A stretch of DNA of 64,000 nucleotides from positions 2,501-66,500 of the forward strand of contig RPFO01000658.1 in assembly GCA_009746045.1 (NCBI GenBank). The letters run 5' to 3'. Every line of letters begins with the position of its first letter. The stretch's first letter is position 1. This document shows positions 47,862-58,879 of this stretch, piece after piece. The translations under genes and the position numbers were made by a program. The stretch comes from Mesostigma viride. Its lineage: Eukaryota > Streptophyta > Mesostigmatophyceae > Mesostigmatales > Mesostigmataceae. The notes beneath the pieces are model-generated. The model worked only from the letters and a program-made list of their open reading frames with translations, was not told the origin of the DNA and did not search any database.

Positions 47862-50704
47862 CCTGACCGACCTCCCCCACCGCGCGCGTAGCCTTTTCGC
47901 GCAATGTGCAATCGTTTCTCTCCGGCGCATGCACGCCGCTCCGGACGACCCGCTGGGCTTTAAACTGCACATGGTGACCCCCCGCCTGCTCCTCACCCCT
48001 CTCGGGCGTGGTGTGCGCGGCCTCCAGGGTGCGGTTATTGCCCGTTGCCGACGCTTTCTGCAGGGGGACTGGGAGGGGCTGTTTGGCGTGCCGCCCCCGC
48101 GCACGGCCCGGCTGTCGGGGGAGGTCAACTTCGAGCGGGTGGCCGCCGATGTCATCCGCCTCGTCCGCGAGGGGCAGCTCAGCCGGGCCATGACCCGCTT
48201 GGAAATGGCCAAGCTGGCCCCCGCCAATGCGGCTACCCTGGCGGCCTTGGAGGCTCTTCACCCTGCGGAGCCCGGATTCCAGCTGCCCGTGCCGGACCCC
48301 CTGCCGGCCCCCTCCGGCTGGACCGCGACTGCTTCCTGGAGGTGATGCGTGCGGTCCCGCGGGCTTCCTCTACCGGGCCGTCGGGCTGGCGCTACGAGCA
48401 CTTGGAGGTCCTGGTGGGGCATGGGGGCGAGGACATTCTCTTTGACACCCTCATTGACCTGGCGGCTGGTCGCGTTCCTCCCGCTGCGCGCGAGTGGTTA
48501 GCGGGCGCTCGCCTCCTCGCTCTGCTCAAGGGTGTCTTGCCCCCCCCGAGGGCAAGGTGCGCCCGATCGCCTGCGGTGAGGTGCTCCGCAAGCTCGTGGG
48601 CAAAGTGATCTGCCGCCAAAAGGCGCCCGAGCTCCGTGCCTTTTTCTGCCCGCCCCTCGCAGCGGGTGAGACCTCGGTGGCGGCCCAGCTGGGGGTGACG
48701 ACTCCAGGCGGGGCGGATATCCTCATCCATTCGGTGCAGGCCTACCTCGAGGCCCACCCCACCCACGCTGTCGTCAAGGTCGACTGCCACAACGCGTTCA
48801 ACAGTCTGTCCCGCGCCAGCATGTTTGCGGCCGTCATGGAGTCCTTCGAGGACTTGTACGCTTGGACAGCCGTGTGCTACGGCCAGCCCGGCCAACTGGT
48901 TCACATCATGGAGGACGGCACTCGCGGCGGCCTGCTGTCGCGGTCGGGCACCCAGCAAGGGGACCCCCTGGGACCCCTGTACTTTGCCGCCCCCCTCCAG
49001 GGTTGCCTCCAAGCGGTCCATGCTGCCCACCCGGCGGTCGCTATTCAGGCCTACTTGGATGATATCTACCTTCTGGGCCCTGTGCCGGACACCACCGCGG
49101 CTCTGCTGGCACTGCAGACCGCGGTGGCCGACATCAACCTCCAGTTGACCCTGGCCAAGTTCGCGGTGTACTCGCCCCAAGGTGATTGCTCCGGCTTTCC
49201 GCCCCAGCTCTTGGGCCGGGACGAGCGCCTCCATGGGTTGGATGTCCTCGGCATTCCGGTTGGCGACCCCGCGTTTGTCATCGATGCTCTGCGGGCCGCC
49301 CTCGAGGCACGCACTGAGGTACTGCCCTTGATTGCGCGCCTTCATGATTCGCAGACCAAGGGTCTGCTTCTGTGGTTTTGCGCTCACCCTCGCGTCGTTC
49401 ACTGGCTCCGGGGCGCTCTTCCGGCTCAGGTCCGGCTGGCCGCCGAGGGCCACGACGAACGCATCCAGTCGGCCTTGGCGCAGCTGGTCCCGGGCCCCGA
49501 CCTCCCGCCACATGCTATTCGCATTGCCTCCCTGCCTGCACGGATGGGTGGCTGCGGTCTGACTCGTGCCGCCCGGCTGGCCCCAGCAGCATTTTTGGGC
49601 TCCGTCGCTCAGTCGTGGGCGGAAAGCTGCCGGCTCCTGCCCCTTTTGGCAACAGCAGCGCCTGACCTCCTGGACCCCAGCAGCCCTTTGCCCTTCGTCA
49701 CCGCCATCCAGGAGGCCTATGCTGAGATCCAGCAGGCCTGTTCTCCCGTCCGTGCCGCTCAGGCGGTACAGCGCCACCTCCCTCGCGGCACTCCCTCGGT
49801 CGCCTCCGTTCAATCTCCCGCCGCATTCCCTGCTCGCGTCATCGATAAACACCAGAAAACCTACGCGGGTATTCTGCACACGGCTGATTGGATTGCTCTT
49901 TTCGCGGACCTCAACGCCCAGGGACGTGCGTGGCTGTTCTCGCTTTCCTTGCGGAGTGTGGGCTCGGCGTACCTTCGTGCTCTTCCCATGGCCCCCCCAT
50001 TCGCCTTGGCTCCCAGCCACTACTCGGTGGCGCTCCGGCACCAGCTATTTGCCCCGCAGCCTCTTGTTCCGGCCGGGCGGCCTTGTGGTAGCTGTGGGCA
50101 GCCGCTGGATCCCACGGGGACTCACTACCTTGCCTGCATGGGGGGCCAACAGAATCAGAATTGGTATTTGTATTTGCACACTGTCCTCCTGACGGTGGTG
50201 CTCGCCATGATTCGGTCGGTCTTCCCCCACGCGAACATCCGGTCCGAGGATGCGGATGGCGCTGCCTTCTATTCCCCCAACCACCGGCCTGACATCGTGG
50301 TGCTGGACTTTGAGGGGGGTGGACGGCATCTGCTTATTGACGTTTCGGTGGCGCGGCCCTTGGCTCTTAGCCACGTGGCTGGGGCCTCCCTCACGGCAGG
50401 TTACACGGCGGACCGGGCGGAGCGGGCCAAGCTCCTGGCCTACGGCGACGTCGGGCACCATCGTGTGGTGCCCTTTGTCCTGGAGGAGTTTGGGGCCATG
50501 GGGCCCCTGACCTCCGCCTTCTTCAAGGAGTGTTGCCGGCTCCGGGAGGACCGGCTGGACCTGGAGGGCCAGCGGGCCCCATGGTCGGCGCGGACCTGGA
50601 CGTCATATTGGCGTCAGCGCTTGTCGGTGGCGCTGACTCGGGCCATGGCTTACATCATGCTCCGCCGTACGCGGGCTGATTTTGCGGTGCAGCAGGGCTA
50701 TTAG
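47862..50704 (+). pseudogene. R2-like reverse transcriptase with restriction-like endonuclease (frameshifted)
   Basis: Coding sequence passes through three frames: about 47862-48300, about 48300-48540, then open to the stop at 50704. The second shift falls at the C8 run near 48540. The last frame shows RT motif A VVKVDCHNAFNSL (Asp near 48782), motif B GTQQGDPLGP (about 48950) and motif C AYLDDIYL (about 49050). A Cys/His knuckle CGSCGQPLDPTGTHYLAC lies near 50084, then a PD-(D/E)XK-type endonuclease with RPDIVVLDF (about 50287) and LLIDVSVARP (about 50335), followed by VLEEFGAMG. This domain order is that of R2-class LINEs, whose endonuclease nicks the target and whose RT primes on it. The N-terminal DNA-binding fingers are missing. 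Confidence 0.88.
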
Positions 50705-50837
50705 GTTCCTCCCGTTAGGCGTTTCCATTGGTCTTATCGTAGTATAGAGCTTTGACATGGCTCTGTATATAGGTTCATAGCTGGGCGTTTGCTTTGGTTT
50801 GAGTGATTTCACTCTGCTGTAAGTAATTATATTTTTA
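47862..50837 (+). mobile_element. R2-like LINE, longest copy C
   Basis: About 2.98 kb, beginning within the coding region and ending after the 3' UTR (50705-50837, GTAAGTAATTATATTTTTAA). It is flanked by a 13-bp duplication ATATATATGTAAC (47849-47861 and 50838-50850). Other copies A, B, D, E and F share the same 3' end and are all 5' truncated, as expected for target-primed reverse transcription. Confidence 0.93.
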
Positions 50838-50850
50838 ATATATATGTAAC

Positions 50851-53080
50851 ATTCGGTGGCGCGGCCCTTGGCTCTTAGCCACGTGGCTGGGGCCTCCCTC
50901 CCGGCAGGTTACACGGCGGACCGGGCGGAGCGGGCCAAGCTCCTGGCCTACGGCGACGTCGGGCACCATCGTGTGGTGCCCTTTGTCCTGGAGGAGTTTG
51001 GGGCCATGGGGCCCCTGACCTCCGCCTTCTTCAAGGAGTGTTGCCGGCTCCGGGAGGACCGGCTGGACCTGGAGGGCCAGCGGGCCCCATGGTCGGCGCG
51101 GACCTGGACGTCATATTGGCGTCAGCGCTTGTCGGTGGCGCTGACTCGGGCCATGGCTGACATCATGCTCCGCCGTACGCGGGCTGATTTTGCGGTGCAG
51201 CAGGGCTATTAGCCCTTAATTTGTACTGAGTCCGTTTTCGTGGCGCCAGTTGAACTCGCGCCACTCTAACGGACTGAGTTTGTGGCAGAACCAGGCGCCG
51301 CGCCAAAAATAATTCAACGGTCAAACCTGGGGGGATCGAAAGATCTAGACGTAAGCTATGCCTGGCACTATTCAGACCGTACTTTGGACAACTGGCCAGG
51401 GAGATATACTCAATCAAAGTTGGGGGGGTACCATGGTCAAACGGGACCGACGTGAATGAAAATAATTGACTTCCGCGGCTATGGCGGTGCAGGCAAATGA
51501 CTGGTACGAGAGCATGGCTTGGAATTTTGAACTCAAATCTTGTAGTAGTTATCCTTGAGTGTTATAAAGGTTATATCTCTGGCCGTGAAGCGTCTGGATG
51601 TGCGCAAGTATGTCTCTAGGTTCTAATCGGTGCGGCAGATCCTGTCAGCGGTCAGGCGGTGACAGTGCGTATGCTACCTGTTGTTCGGCAGCAAACGTCC
51701 ATATATTTGCGCGTGGATAGACTTGTTACGTTATTCTTGACATGTTTTATTAGCGATGACGGCCAGGAAAGGTTCGAGGCTATGTCCGTGAGGTGGGAGT
51801 GATGGCTCCCGCACAGCAGGTAATCTGCGGTTTCGACCTGGTACGTATTAACATGTTAGCGTTTATACATTACAGTACCAAGTCGTCCTATCGTTTATAA
51901 ACTAGTTGTAGACATGTAATCGATGCATGGTTTTTGCTTGTCGTTTTGTTGCTTTAGTGCTTGTACGCGTACGTTCGCTTGTGATGGTTGGGGCATACCA
52001 CTATGTCACGCAGATTTTGGACCAGATTTGATTGCTATTAGCTGAGGCTTCAACGAAACCAGTGAAGTAGCGTTTGGTATTGTCTCTAAACATGGTGGGC
52101 TTGATAACGGGATGCTTTTCCCTGCACAGACATTGCGAGACAAGTGGTTTTCTGGCCAGCTCTAGGCATTGCTTCTTGGTTTGCTGGCCCAAGTTATCCT
52201 TCTGCTTGTGCGTCCATAATGCATGCAAGAAACATGAATGGCCAGGGCCTGCTTGCACGGAAGCATAACCAGGACAGTTCTTTTGTTTTTTCTATCATTG
52301 CCAATCATTGGAATTGCTTTATAGTGTGTTGGATGCATTGATAATGTAGCTCCTTGTGAACCCGTTATACGCTTGGTTTGGGGCCTTGCATGGCACAAGC
52401 TTTATACTTGTTGTATAGCATGCTGTTGTGACTTTTAAGCTGGAAACGTGTTTGGGAATCCATGTGTGGCCATCTATGATGTTTTGTGCCACGTTGGAAT
52501 TGAATGCCTATACGGTAGTGCTAGCAAGACACCCCAAAGTAACTGCACCCGTTATAACGGTCTGAGCTATTTTGGGCTGTATGCTAGCTAGCCTGTGCAG
52601 TTCTATGGCATGTCATGTTGTGAATGCATCTATGGCATGCCTGTGATTATCTTAAACTCCCCTCAAAGGGCCAGGGTCGGCAGATTTTGAGAAATGGTCC
52701 ATATTGCATTATATATCTCTTGAACCCCATCTGCACCGTACCCCCTTGGGGGGGGTGCTATTTATAGCAGCTGTGGGGCATAGATATGTGACCAATGACA
52801 TGACCCCAAAGTTATTTGATATAAAAGCATCCTTGGTTCCAAGGGTGGGCCAGAAAATGTTATTTGGCTAGATACTCTCATACTTACTAAGATGCCCATA
52901 CTCAGTCCGTTCTGGTGGTTCCAATTGACACAATTGAAGGGTTAGGTTCCTCCCGTTAGGAGTTTCCATTGGTCTTATCGTAGTATAGAGCTTTGACATG
53001 GCTCTGTATATAGGTTTATAGCTGGGCGTTTGCTTTGGTTTGAGTGATTTCACTCTGCTGTAAGTAATTATATTTTTATA
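50851..53080 (+). mobile_element. R2-like LINE copy D, split by the TTAG element
   Basis: Copy D reads 50851-51212 (last 118 codons and stop) and continues at 52946-53080 with the 3' UTR (GTTCCTCCCGTTAGG onward). The 1729-bp TTAG element lies between. D is flanked by ATATATATGTAAC (50838-50850 and 53081-53093), the same 13-bp target used by copy C. Confidence 0.88.
51213..52941. mobile_element. DNA element with TTAG target duplication inside LINE copy D
   Basis: Left junction CTATTAG|CCCTTAATTTGTAC, right junction ACACAATTGAAGGG|TTAG. Removing it and one TTAG restores the LINE stop codon and 3' UTR exactly as in copy C. Ends form an imperfect inverted repeat: CCCTTAATTTGT against CCCTTCAATTGTGT. 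CTCAGTCCGTT/CTGAGTCCGTT is also found near both ends. No ORF with a domain, so it is non-autonomous. The interval 51420-51860 resembles 2390-2860. Confidence 0.85.
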
Positions 53081-53870
53081 ATATATATGTAACACATATC
53101 CCTGAGAAAGGGGCATCTATGGGTTTTTAATACAATCAGGGCGACAACCTGCAGGTGTAGGATGTACAACTATCATATGCACCTGCTCTGGGTGCACAAG
53201 GTGCACCTGCACCGCCATGATGGTTCATGCCTTCTAAACAAGCACAAGTACACAGGCCGGGCGGCTTGAGGAGAGGGCCTATAGAAGGCCTGCATGACAT
53301 ATGGGGTGGAAGGTATGTGGCTAGGCTATAGCTGGTGTACACATGGCATCTCAGCAGAGATCGAGTAACTCCCTGCATAGGCATAGCATGGCTAAATTCG
53401 TAATGCAACATCCATGGGAGGTCCCATTGTAGGCATTAATTAATTAATTAATTATCAACATCACTCCATTGGGAGTCAATGTATATAGCACATATCCCTG
53501 AGAAGGGGCATATGGCTTTAAATACATCCTAGGCTACTTCATGCAAGGGTGGGAATGTAAGCAACACTTGCTCTAGTAGGTGCCGCAAGGGCACCGGCAC
53601 CACCATGCTGTCTCAGGTTCAACCCAACTATATAAGGGGATCCTGGCACGGGGGAGGAAGATCATCATGGCTATACAAGGGCTAGGGCATGGCTTCTCGA
53701 CAGAGAGCATCTCTCTGCATGGCATAGCATGGCTAAATTCATGCAACATCCATGGGGGTCCCATTATAGACAAAGCATGGCTAAATGTTGAAGGCATCAT
53801 CCATGGGGGCCATTATGGGCGCACATGCGCGTGGGCCACATGCTAGGCTAAGCCTTACTAATCTACACTA
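53081..53870 (+). repeat. Two diverged roughly 390-bp tandem units
   Basis: Unit 1 (53094-53440) and unit 2 (53486-53790) share CACATATCCCTGAGAA, GGGGCAT, GCATAGCATGGCTAAATTC, GCAACATCCATGGG and GTCCCATT in order. The units are separated by TTAATTAATTAATTAATTA and CCATTGGGAGTCAATGTATA. ORFs here have no domain. Confidence 0.75.
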
Positions 53871-53884
53871 CTGGTATATATATT

Positions 53885-55436
53885 CAAGGTGCGGGCCGCC
53901 CTCGAGGCACGCACTGAGGTACTGCCCTTGATTGCGCGCCTTCATGATTCGCAGACCAAGGGTCTGCTTCTGTGGTTTTGCGCTCACCCTCGCGTCGTTC
54001 ACTGGCTCCGGGGCGCTCTTCCGGCTCAGGTCCGGCTGGCCGCCGAGGGCCACGACGAACGCATCCAGTCGGCCTTGGCGCAGCTGGTCCCGGGCCCCGA
54101 CCTCCCGCCACATGCTATTCGCATTGCCTCCCTGCCTGCACGGATGGGTGGCTGCGGTCTGACTCGTGCCGCCCGGCTGGCCCCAGCAGCATTTTTGGGC
54201 TCCGTCGCTCAGTCGTGGGCGGAAAGCTGCCGGCTCCTGCCCCTTTTGGCAACAGCAGCGCCTGACCTCCTGGACCCCAGCAGCCCTTTGCCCTTCGTCA
54301 CCGCCATCCAGGAGGCCTATGCTGAGATCCAGCAGGCCTGTTCTCCCGTCCGTGCCGCTCAGGCGGTACAGCGCCACCTCCCTCGCGGCACTCCCTCGGT
54401 CGCCTCCGTTCAATCTCCCGCCGCATTCCCTGCTCGCGTCATCGATAAACACCAGAAAACCTACGCGGGTATTCTGCACACGGCTGATTGGATTGCTCTT
54501 TTCGCGGACCTCAACGCCCAGGGACGTGCGTGGCTGTTCTCGCTTTCCTTGCGGAGTGTGGGCTCGGCGTACCTTCGTGCTCTTCCCATGGCCCCCCCAT
54601 TCGCCTTGGCTCCCAGCCACTACTCGGTGGCGCTCCGGCACCAGCTATTTGCCCCGCAGCCTCTTGTTCCGGCCGGGCGGCCTTGTGGTAGCTGTGGGCA
54701 GCCGCTGGATCCCACGGGGACTCACTACCTTGCCTGCATGGGGGGCCAACAGAATCAGAATTGGTATTTGTATTTGCACACTGTCCTCCTGACGGTGGTG
54801 CTCGCCATGATTCGGTCGGTCTTCCCCCACGCGAACATCCGGTCCGAGGATGCGGATGGCGCTGCCTTCTATTCCCCAACCACCGGCCTGACATCGTGGT
54901 GCTGGACTTTGAGGGGGGTGGACGGCATCTGCTTATTGACGTTTCGGTGGCGCGGCCCTTGGCTCTTAGCCACGTGGCTGGGGCCTCCCTCACGGCAGGT
55001 TACACGGCGGACCGGGCGGAGCGGGCCAAGCTCCTGGCCTATGGCGACGTCGGGCACCATCGTGTGGTGCCCTTTGTCCTGGAGGAGTTTGGGGCCATGG
55101 GGCCCCTGACCTCCGCCTTCTTCAAGGAGTGTTGCCGGCTCCGGGAGGACCGGCTGGACCTGGAGGGCCAGCGGGCCCCATGGTCGGCGCGGACCTGGAC
55201 GTCATATTGGCGTCAGCGCTTGTCGGTGGCGCTGACTCGGGCCATGGCTTACATCATGCTCCGCCGTACGCGGGCTGATTTTGCGGTGCAGCAGGGCTAT
55301 TAGGTTCCTCCCGTTAGGCGTTTCCATTGGTCTTATCGTAGTATAGAGCTTTGACATGGCTCTGTATATAGGTCTATAGCTGGGCGTTTGCTTTGGTTTG
55401 AGTGATTTCACTCTGTTGTAAGTAATTATATTTTTA
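53885..55436 (+). mobile_element. R2-like LINE copy E, 5' truncated after the RT motifs
   Basis: About 1.55 kb matching copy C from CGGGCCGCCCTCGAGGC (49290) to the 3' end. The ORF is open to about 54875, where a five-C run of copy C (ATTCCCCCAACC) is four C in E, shifting the frame inside the endonuclease domain (RPD region); the original frame resumes to the stop at 55303. The RT motifs are absent. Target TATATATATT lies on the left (53875-53884) and ATATATATT on the right (55437-55445). Confidence 0.92.
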
Positions 55437-55445
55437 ATATATATT

Positions 55446-55761
55446 CAAGGAGTGTTGCCGGCTCCGGGAGGACCGGCTGGACCTGGAGGGCCAGCGGGCC
55501 CCATGGTCGGCGCGGACCTGGACGTCATATTGGCGTCAGCGCTTGTCGGTGGCGCTGACTCGGGCCATGGCTGACATCATGCTCCGCCGTACGCGGGCTG
55601 ATTTTGCGGTGCAGCAGGGCTATTAGGTTCCTCCCGTTAGGCGTTTCCATTGGTCTTATCGTAGTATAGAGCTTTGACATGGCTCTGTATATAGGTTTAT
55701 AGCTGGGCGTTGGCTTTGGTTTGAGTGATTTCACTCTGCTGTAAGTAATTATATTTTTAAA
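55446..55761 (+). mobile_element. R2-like LINE copy F, 5' truncated
   Basis: Begins CAAGGAGTGTTGCCGGC and carries the last 60 or so codons and the 3' UTR. It lies directly after E, with ATATATATT on both sides (55437-55445 and 55762-55770). So F inserted into E's right target duplication or the reverse. Confidence 0.9.
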
Positions 55762-55784
55762 ATATATATTCCTATAGTCTGAGG

Positions 55785-55950
55785 TGGCAGGAGGGGGCTG
55801 CCAGGACTTGTGGTCAACGTGGATGACCGCCCCCCTCCAGTATACCGGCTTCCCCCTTGCGCTCTGCCGGAGCTGAAGGTAGGTCGGCCATAGCTCGCGT
55901 CGCCGTTGTTGCTGGGCCAGGGTCAAGTCGTCGTCCAGCGTGCACATCAA
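55785..55950 (-). pseudogene. Second ORF1-type fragment of the L1-like LINE
   Basis: On the minus strand: CTLDDDLTLAQQQRRRELWP, then PVYWRGAVIHVDHKSWQPPP. It parallels the fragment at 46925-47296 (DDDLTPAQQQQRRDLWP) but is diverged, so it comes from another copy. Neither end is intact. Confidence 0.65.
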
Positions 55951-56154
55951 TCCAAAAACGCGTTTTGGTTCCCTGGTAATTATTTCAAGATAGGCTAATA
56001 GTCAGTTTGGCCTCAAATTTGGCACCAAGGTACCTAATCAGATATCTTATGATGCCATGTGGTCAAAAACTTTTTTGGGAGTCGGCACCATGGTAACATG
56101 GTGACATTTGCTAGCATAAAATACCGCACTTTTAGCACTTTCTGGCATGCATGC

Positions 56155-56705
56155 CTATATGAATGACACTAAATGAACTCAGTTGGGGCTATAACTTTGC
56201 ACATGTTATAAACACATCCCATGCAGCATGCCCACAAAGTTTCAGGCTGGTTGGATCACAAAATGGTGACAGATGCTAGCATAAATACCCCCAAAATGCA
56301 GTTTTTCAGGGTTTTCCAAGGGTTTCATCACACATATGCATATATAATGACACCAAATGAACTCAGTTGGGCGTGGAACTTTGCATATGTTCTAAACACA
56401 TCCCATGCAGCATGCCCACAAAGTTTCAGGCTGGTTGGATGACAAATTGGCGACAGATGCTAGCATAAATACCACAAAAATGCAGTTTTTCAGGGTTTTC
56501 CAAGGGTTTCATCACACATTTGCATATATAATGACATCAAATGAACTCAGTTGGACCTGGGACTTGGCACATGTTCGAAACACATCCCATGCAGCCTGCC
56601 CACAAAGCTTCAGGCTGGTTGGATGACAAATTGGTGACAGATGCTAGCATAAATACCACAGAAAAAGCAGCTTTCTATTGTTCTTACAAGGGTTTCATGG
56701 CAATC
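56155..56705 (+). repeat. 184-bp tandem repeat, three units
   Basis: Units begin near 56165, 56348 and 56533 with AAATGAACTCAGTTGG and contain CACATCCCATGCAGC, AAGTTTCAGGCTGGTTGGAT and GACAGATGCTAGCATAAATA. The period of 184 is not a multiple of three and the matching ORFs are not conserved as protein. The last unit decays after 56680. Confidence 0.9.
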
Positions 56706-57109
56706 ATTCCACCTTGGTGTACAGAAGGTTCCAAACAACACATCATTACATTATGCATCATATTTACAATGCAGGAAGAAGGCCGCATACTTGGGGGCAC
56801 ATGCCTATAGTACAATGCATTAATAACACAGCTCTAGCCAGCTAGCTAGCTATATAGTGGCTAATGCCACACCCGGGGGCACGTTCTCACGGCCCTGCTG
56901 CATCCTTTTCCTTTTCTTCTTCTCTGCATCTGACAGGGGCCTGCCCCCCATCTTGTCATCCACCAGCCTGGTGAGCACCCTGACGTTGGTGACTTGCGTC
57001 CGCTACCCTACCCCCATGGCACGCTTGGCCTTACGCTTGGTGAAGGTGGAGGGGTGGGTGCGACAGTTGGTCTGGGTTTTCATCACCCCCTCACTATACT
57101 TTTCGTCCG

Positions 57110-57380
57110 AGGGTGGTAAAAAGGATCCGAGGCGTAAATTACCACGCGGTAATCTTACCACGCACGATCCCACGCCTGAGATCCAAGGCGGTAATAATTA
57201 CAACGTCGAGTCTTAGGTAGTAAATTTACTAGCCGTAACGTTACCACGACGTATCTTTCGTAGTACTGTACCGACAAGGGAGATTACCGCGACGGATCTT
57301 AGTTGAGAAGTTACCACCGGTAAATTAGGTGCCAGTGATCCGATGCTGTAAGATTACGTTTTAGTAAGTTACTAAGGGGG
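57110..57380. other. Cluster of GGTAA / TTACC motifs
   Basis: In about 270 bp TTACC, GTTACCACG, TAATCTTACCACGC, GGTAGTAAATTTAC, ACGTTACCACGACG, GATTACCGCGACGG and AGTTACCACCGGTAAAT follow each other, many as imperfect palindromes. No ORF crosses it. It may be a decayed tandem repeat or a protein-binding cluster. Confidence 0.45.
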
Positions 57381-57995
57381 TCTTTGCCTGTCCACGGCCA
57401 GATGGATGTGATATATTGTAATGGTGAAGTGGGAGAACGTGCGTGTCTATTAGCAAATGCAGCGAAATATAAAAATGTAGTTATCAGCCTTTGTCGCCTG
57501 TTCAGCAGTTGTCGTTGTCGGCCGTTGTCAGTAAGCGGCTATAGATTATGTGTGCTGGGGCCGGTGAAAAGACGCTAGCAAAGTTCGTCTGAATGGCGTC
57601 CAATAGAGGGGATTTCATTCTTATAGTGGATTGTTCGACGAGGAGAAGGCGAGGTTGCTGGCGGAGAATGCGAAAGAGCAGAGGGAAGCAGCGGAAGCCG
57701 TGCGTGGAAGATGAGGTAACGGGATGGAGTGTGGGCCCTGGCTTCTGGTTATGAAATGATGGCGGTTGCAGGCCAGCCGTGCTCGCTGGTAATGGGTGTG
57801 TGGTGTTGAAATCCAAGTTCTGCGCTTATTCTCTTCTTTGGTCAATGATTGAAGGGATGTCGCCTTTTTTATTTTTGTGCATCTGCGTCCCGTCGTGACT
57901 GCCTCGTCATGGACGCCCAGGCGTAGAAGTTCGAACGAGGGAATGATTTTTCAAACGCCTGGATATGTTATGATGGTACGAATAAATGGTAATGG

Positions 57996-58767
57996 GTAGA
58001 GGCGGCCAAAATTTTGTTGGAAGTGTGCCAACGCCGCACATACGACTTGAACAACCCTAGGTATCTTAGGAAAAGGAAGCACGGATACGTCGGAGTGGAG
58101 GAAGAGGAAGACGGTGACGATGGTGAAGACGGAGAGGTTTACAATGGAGGCCTTGAGAATGGGGAGACATTGAAGCAGGAGAGCAGGCTAGCGGTGAGTG
58201 GCCCGTCATGAATTACATTGTGGTTGCAGTTGTTAGCTAGGCGTGTTGATTGCTTCTTGCCGCGGGTAATCGCTAGCATGCATAACCTTCTTTTTTCAAC
58301 AGGTGTTCTGGTGCATTGACTGCCGCAAAGCAATTAATGGGACTGATTATGTGCCTATCATGCCGTTTGGGAATCATACATTGCCAACAATTTGTGTTTA
58401 GAAGGCGCGCCTTCAGAAGCATATTCAGCACCGCACGAACCAGGTGCTGAAGGCGTGCTTGGAGAGGAAGGGGTATAAAGTGCGCATGACTGCATCGAAG
58501 AAGAAGAAGCAGCAGGAATCGGGCAAGACCATGATAACCGAGCCAGGATTGGCTTTCGTGCATGCAGTACATGGTGCGGCGCAGGCAGTGAATGCTGCAT
58601 CGATTGCAGCGGTGCAGCCTGTGGCCATGGCGGTGCAGTGCACGGGTCCTGATGTGTGGGCGTTGGCGAAGGAGATTCACGATGCTGTCATGGCCACATT
58701 GTCAAGCCAAGGAATGGGTGTTGGTTCCAGTCAGGTGCCTCGCCCGGAGGAAGCTTTTCTTCTGTAA
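57996..58767 (+). pseudogene. Possible small zinc-finger protein gene with one or two introns
   Basis: Exon ending 58193 (LNNPRYLRKRKHGYVG, then an acidic EEEEDGDDGEDGE tract) meets a strong donor GCG|GTGAGT at 58194. A good acceptor TTCTTTTTTCAACAG ends at 58302. Joining is phase 0 and gives VFWCIDCRKAINGTDY. An in-frame TAG at 58399-58401 follows unless 51 nt (58351-58401, GTGCCT...GTTTAG) are also spliced out; that would place CIDC next to LQKHIQHRTNQVLKACLERK, a BED/C2H2-like finger. The end is Ala-rich and stops at 58767. The upstream start is not found. DNA binding would be the natural guess; I do not recognise a family. Confidence 0.45.
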
Positions 58768-58778
58768 GCAGAGGTGCG

Positions 58779-58878
58779 GCATCAAGCATTTGCAATCGCC
58801 ATGAGAGCAGTGGAGATGTCTGCGGCATGAAGCATTTGCAATCGCCACGAGAGCAGTGGAGATGTCTGCGGCATTTGG
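58779..58878 (+). repeat. 50-bp tandem duplication
   Basis: GCATTTGCAATCGCCA, GAGAGCAGTGGAGATGTCTG and CGGCAT occur twice in a row, immediately downstream of the possible zinc-finger ORF. Confidence 0.85.
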
Positions 58879-58879
58879 A

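Noticed and set aside
48392..50041. 549-residue minus-strand ORF
   Set aside because: Antisense shadow of the GC-rich R2-like RT frame. The plus strand carries the recognisable RT, zinc-knuckle and endonuclease motifs.
56221..56810. Overlapping ORFs at 56.2-56.8 kb
   Set aside because: They follow a 184-bp tandem repeat whose period is not a multiple of three, and repeat copies do not preserve a single protein frame.
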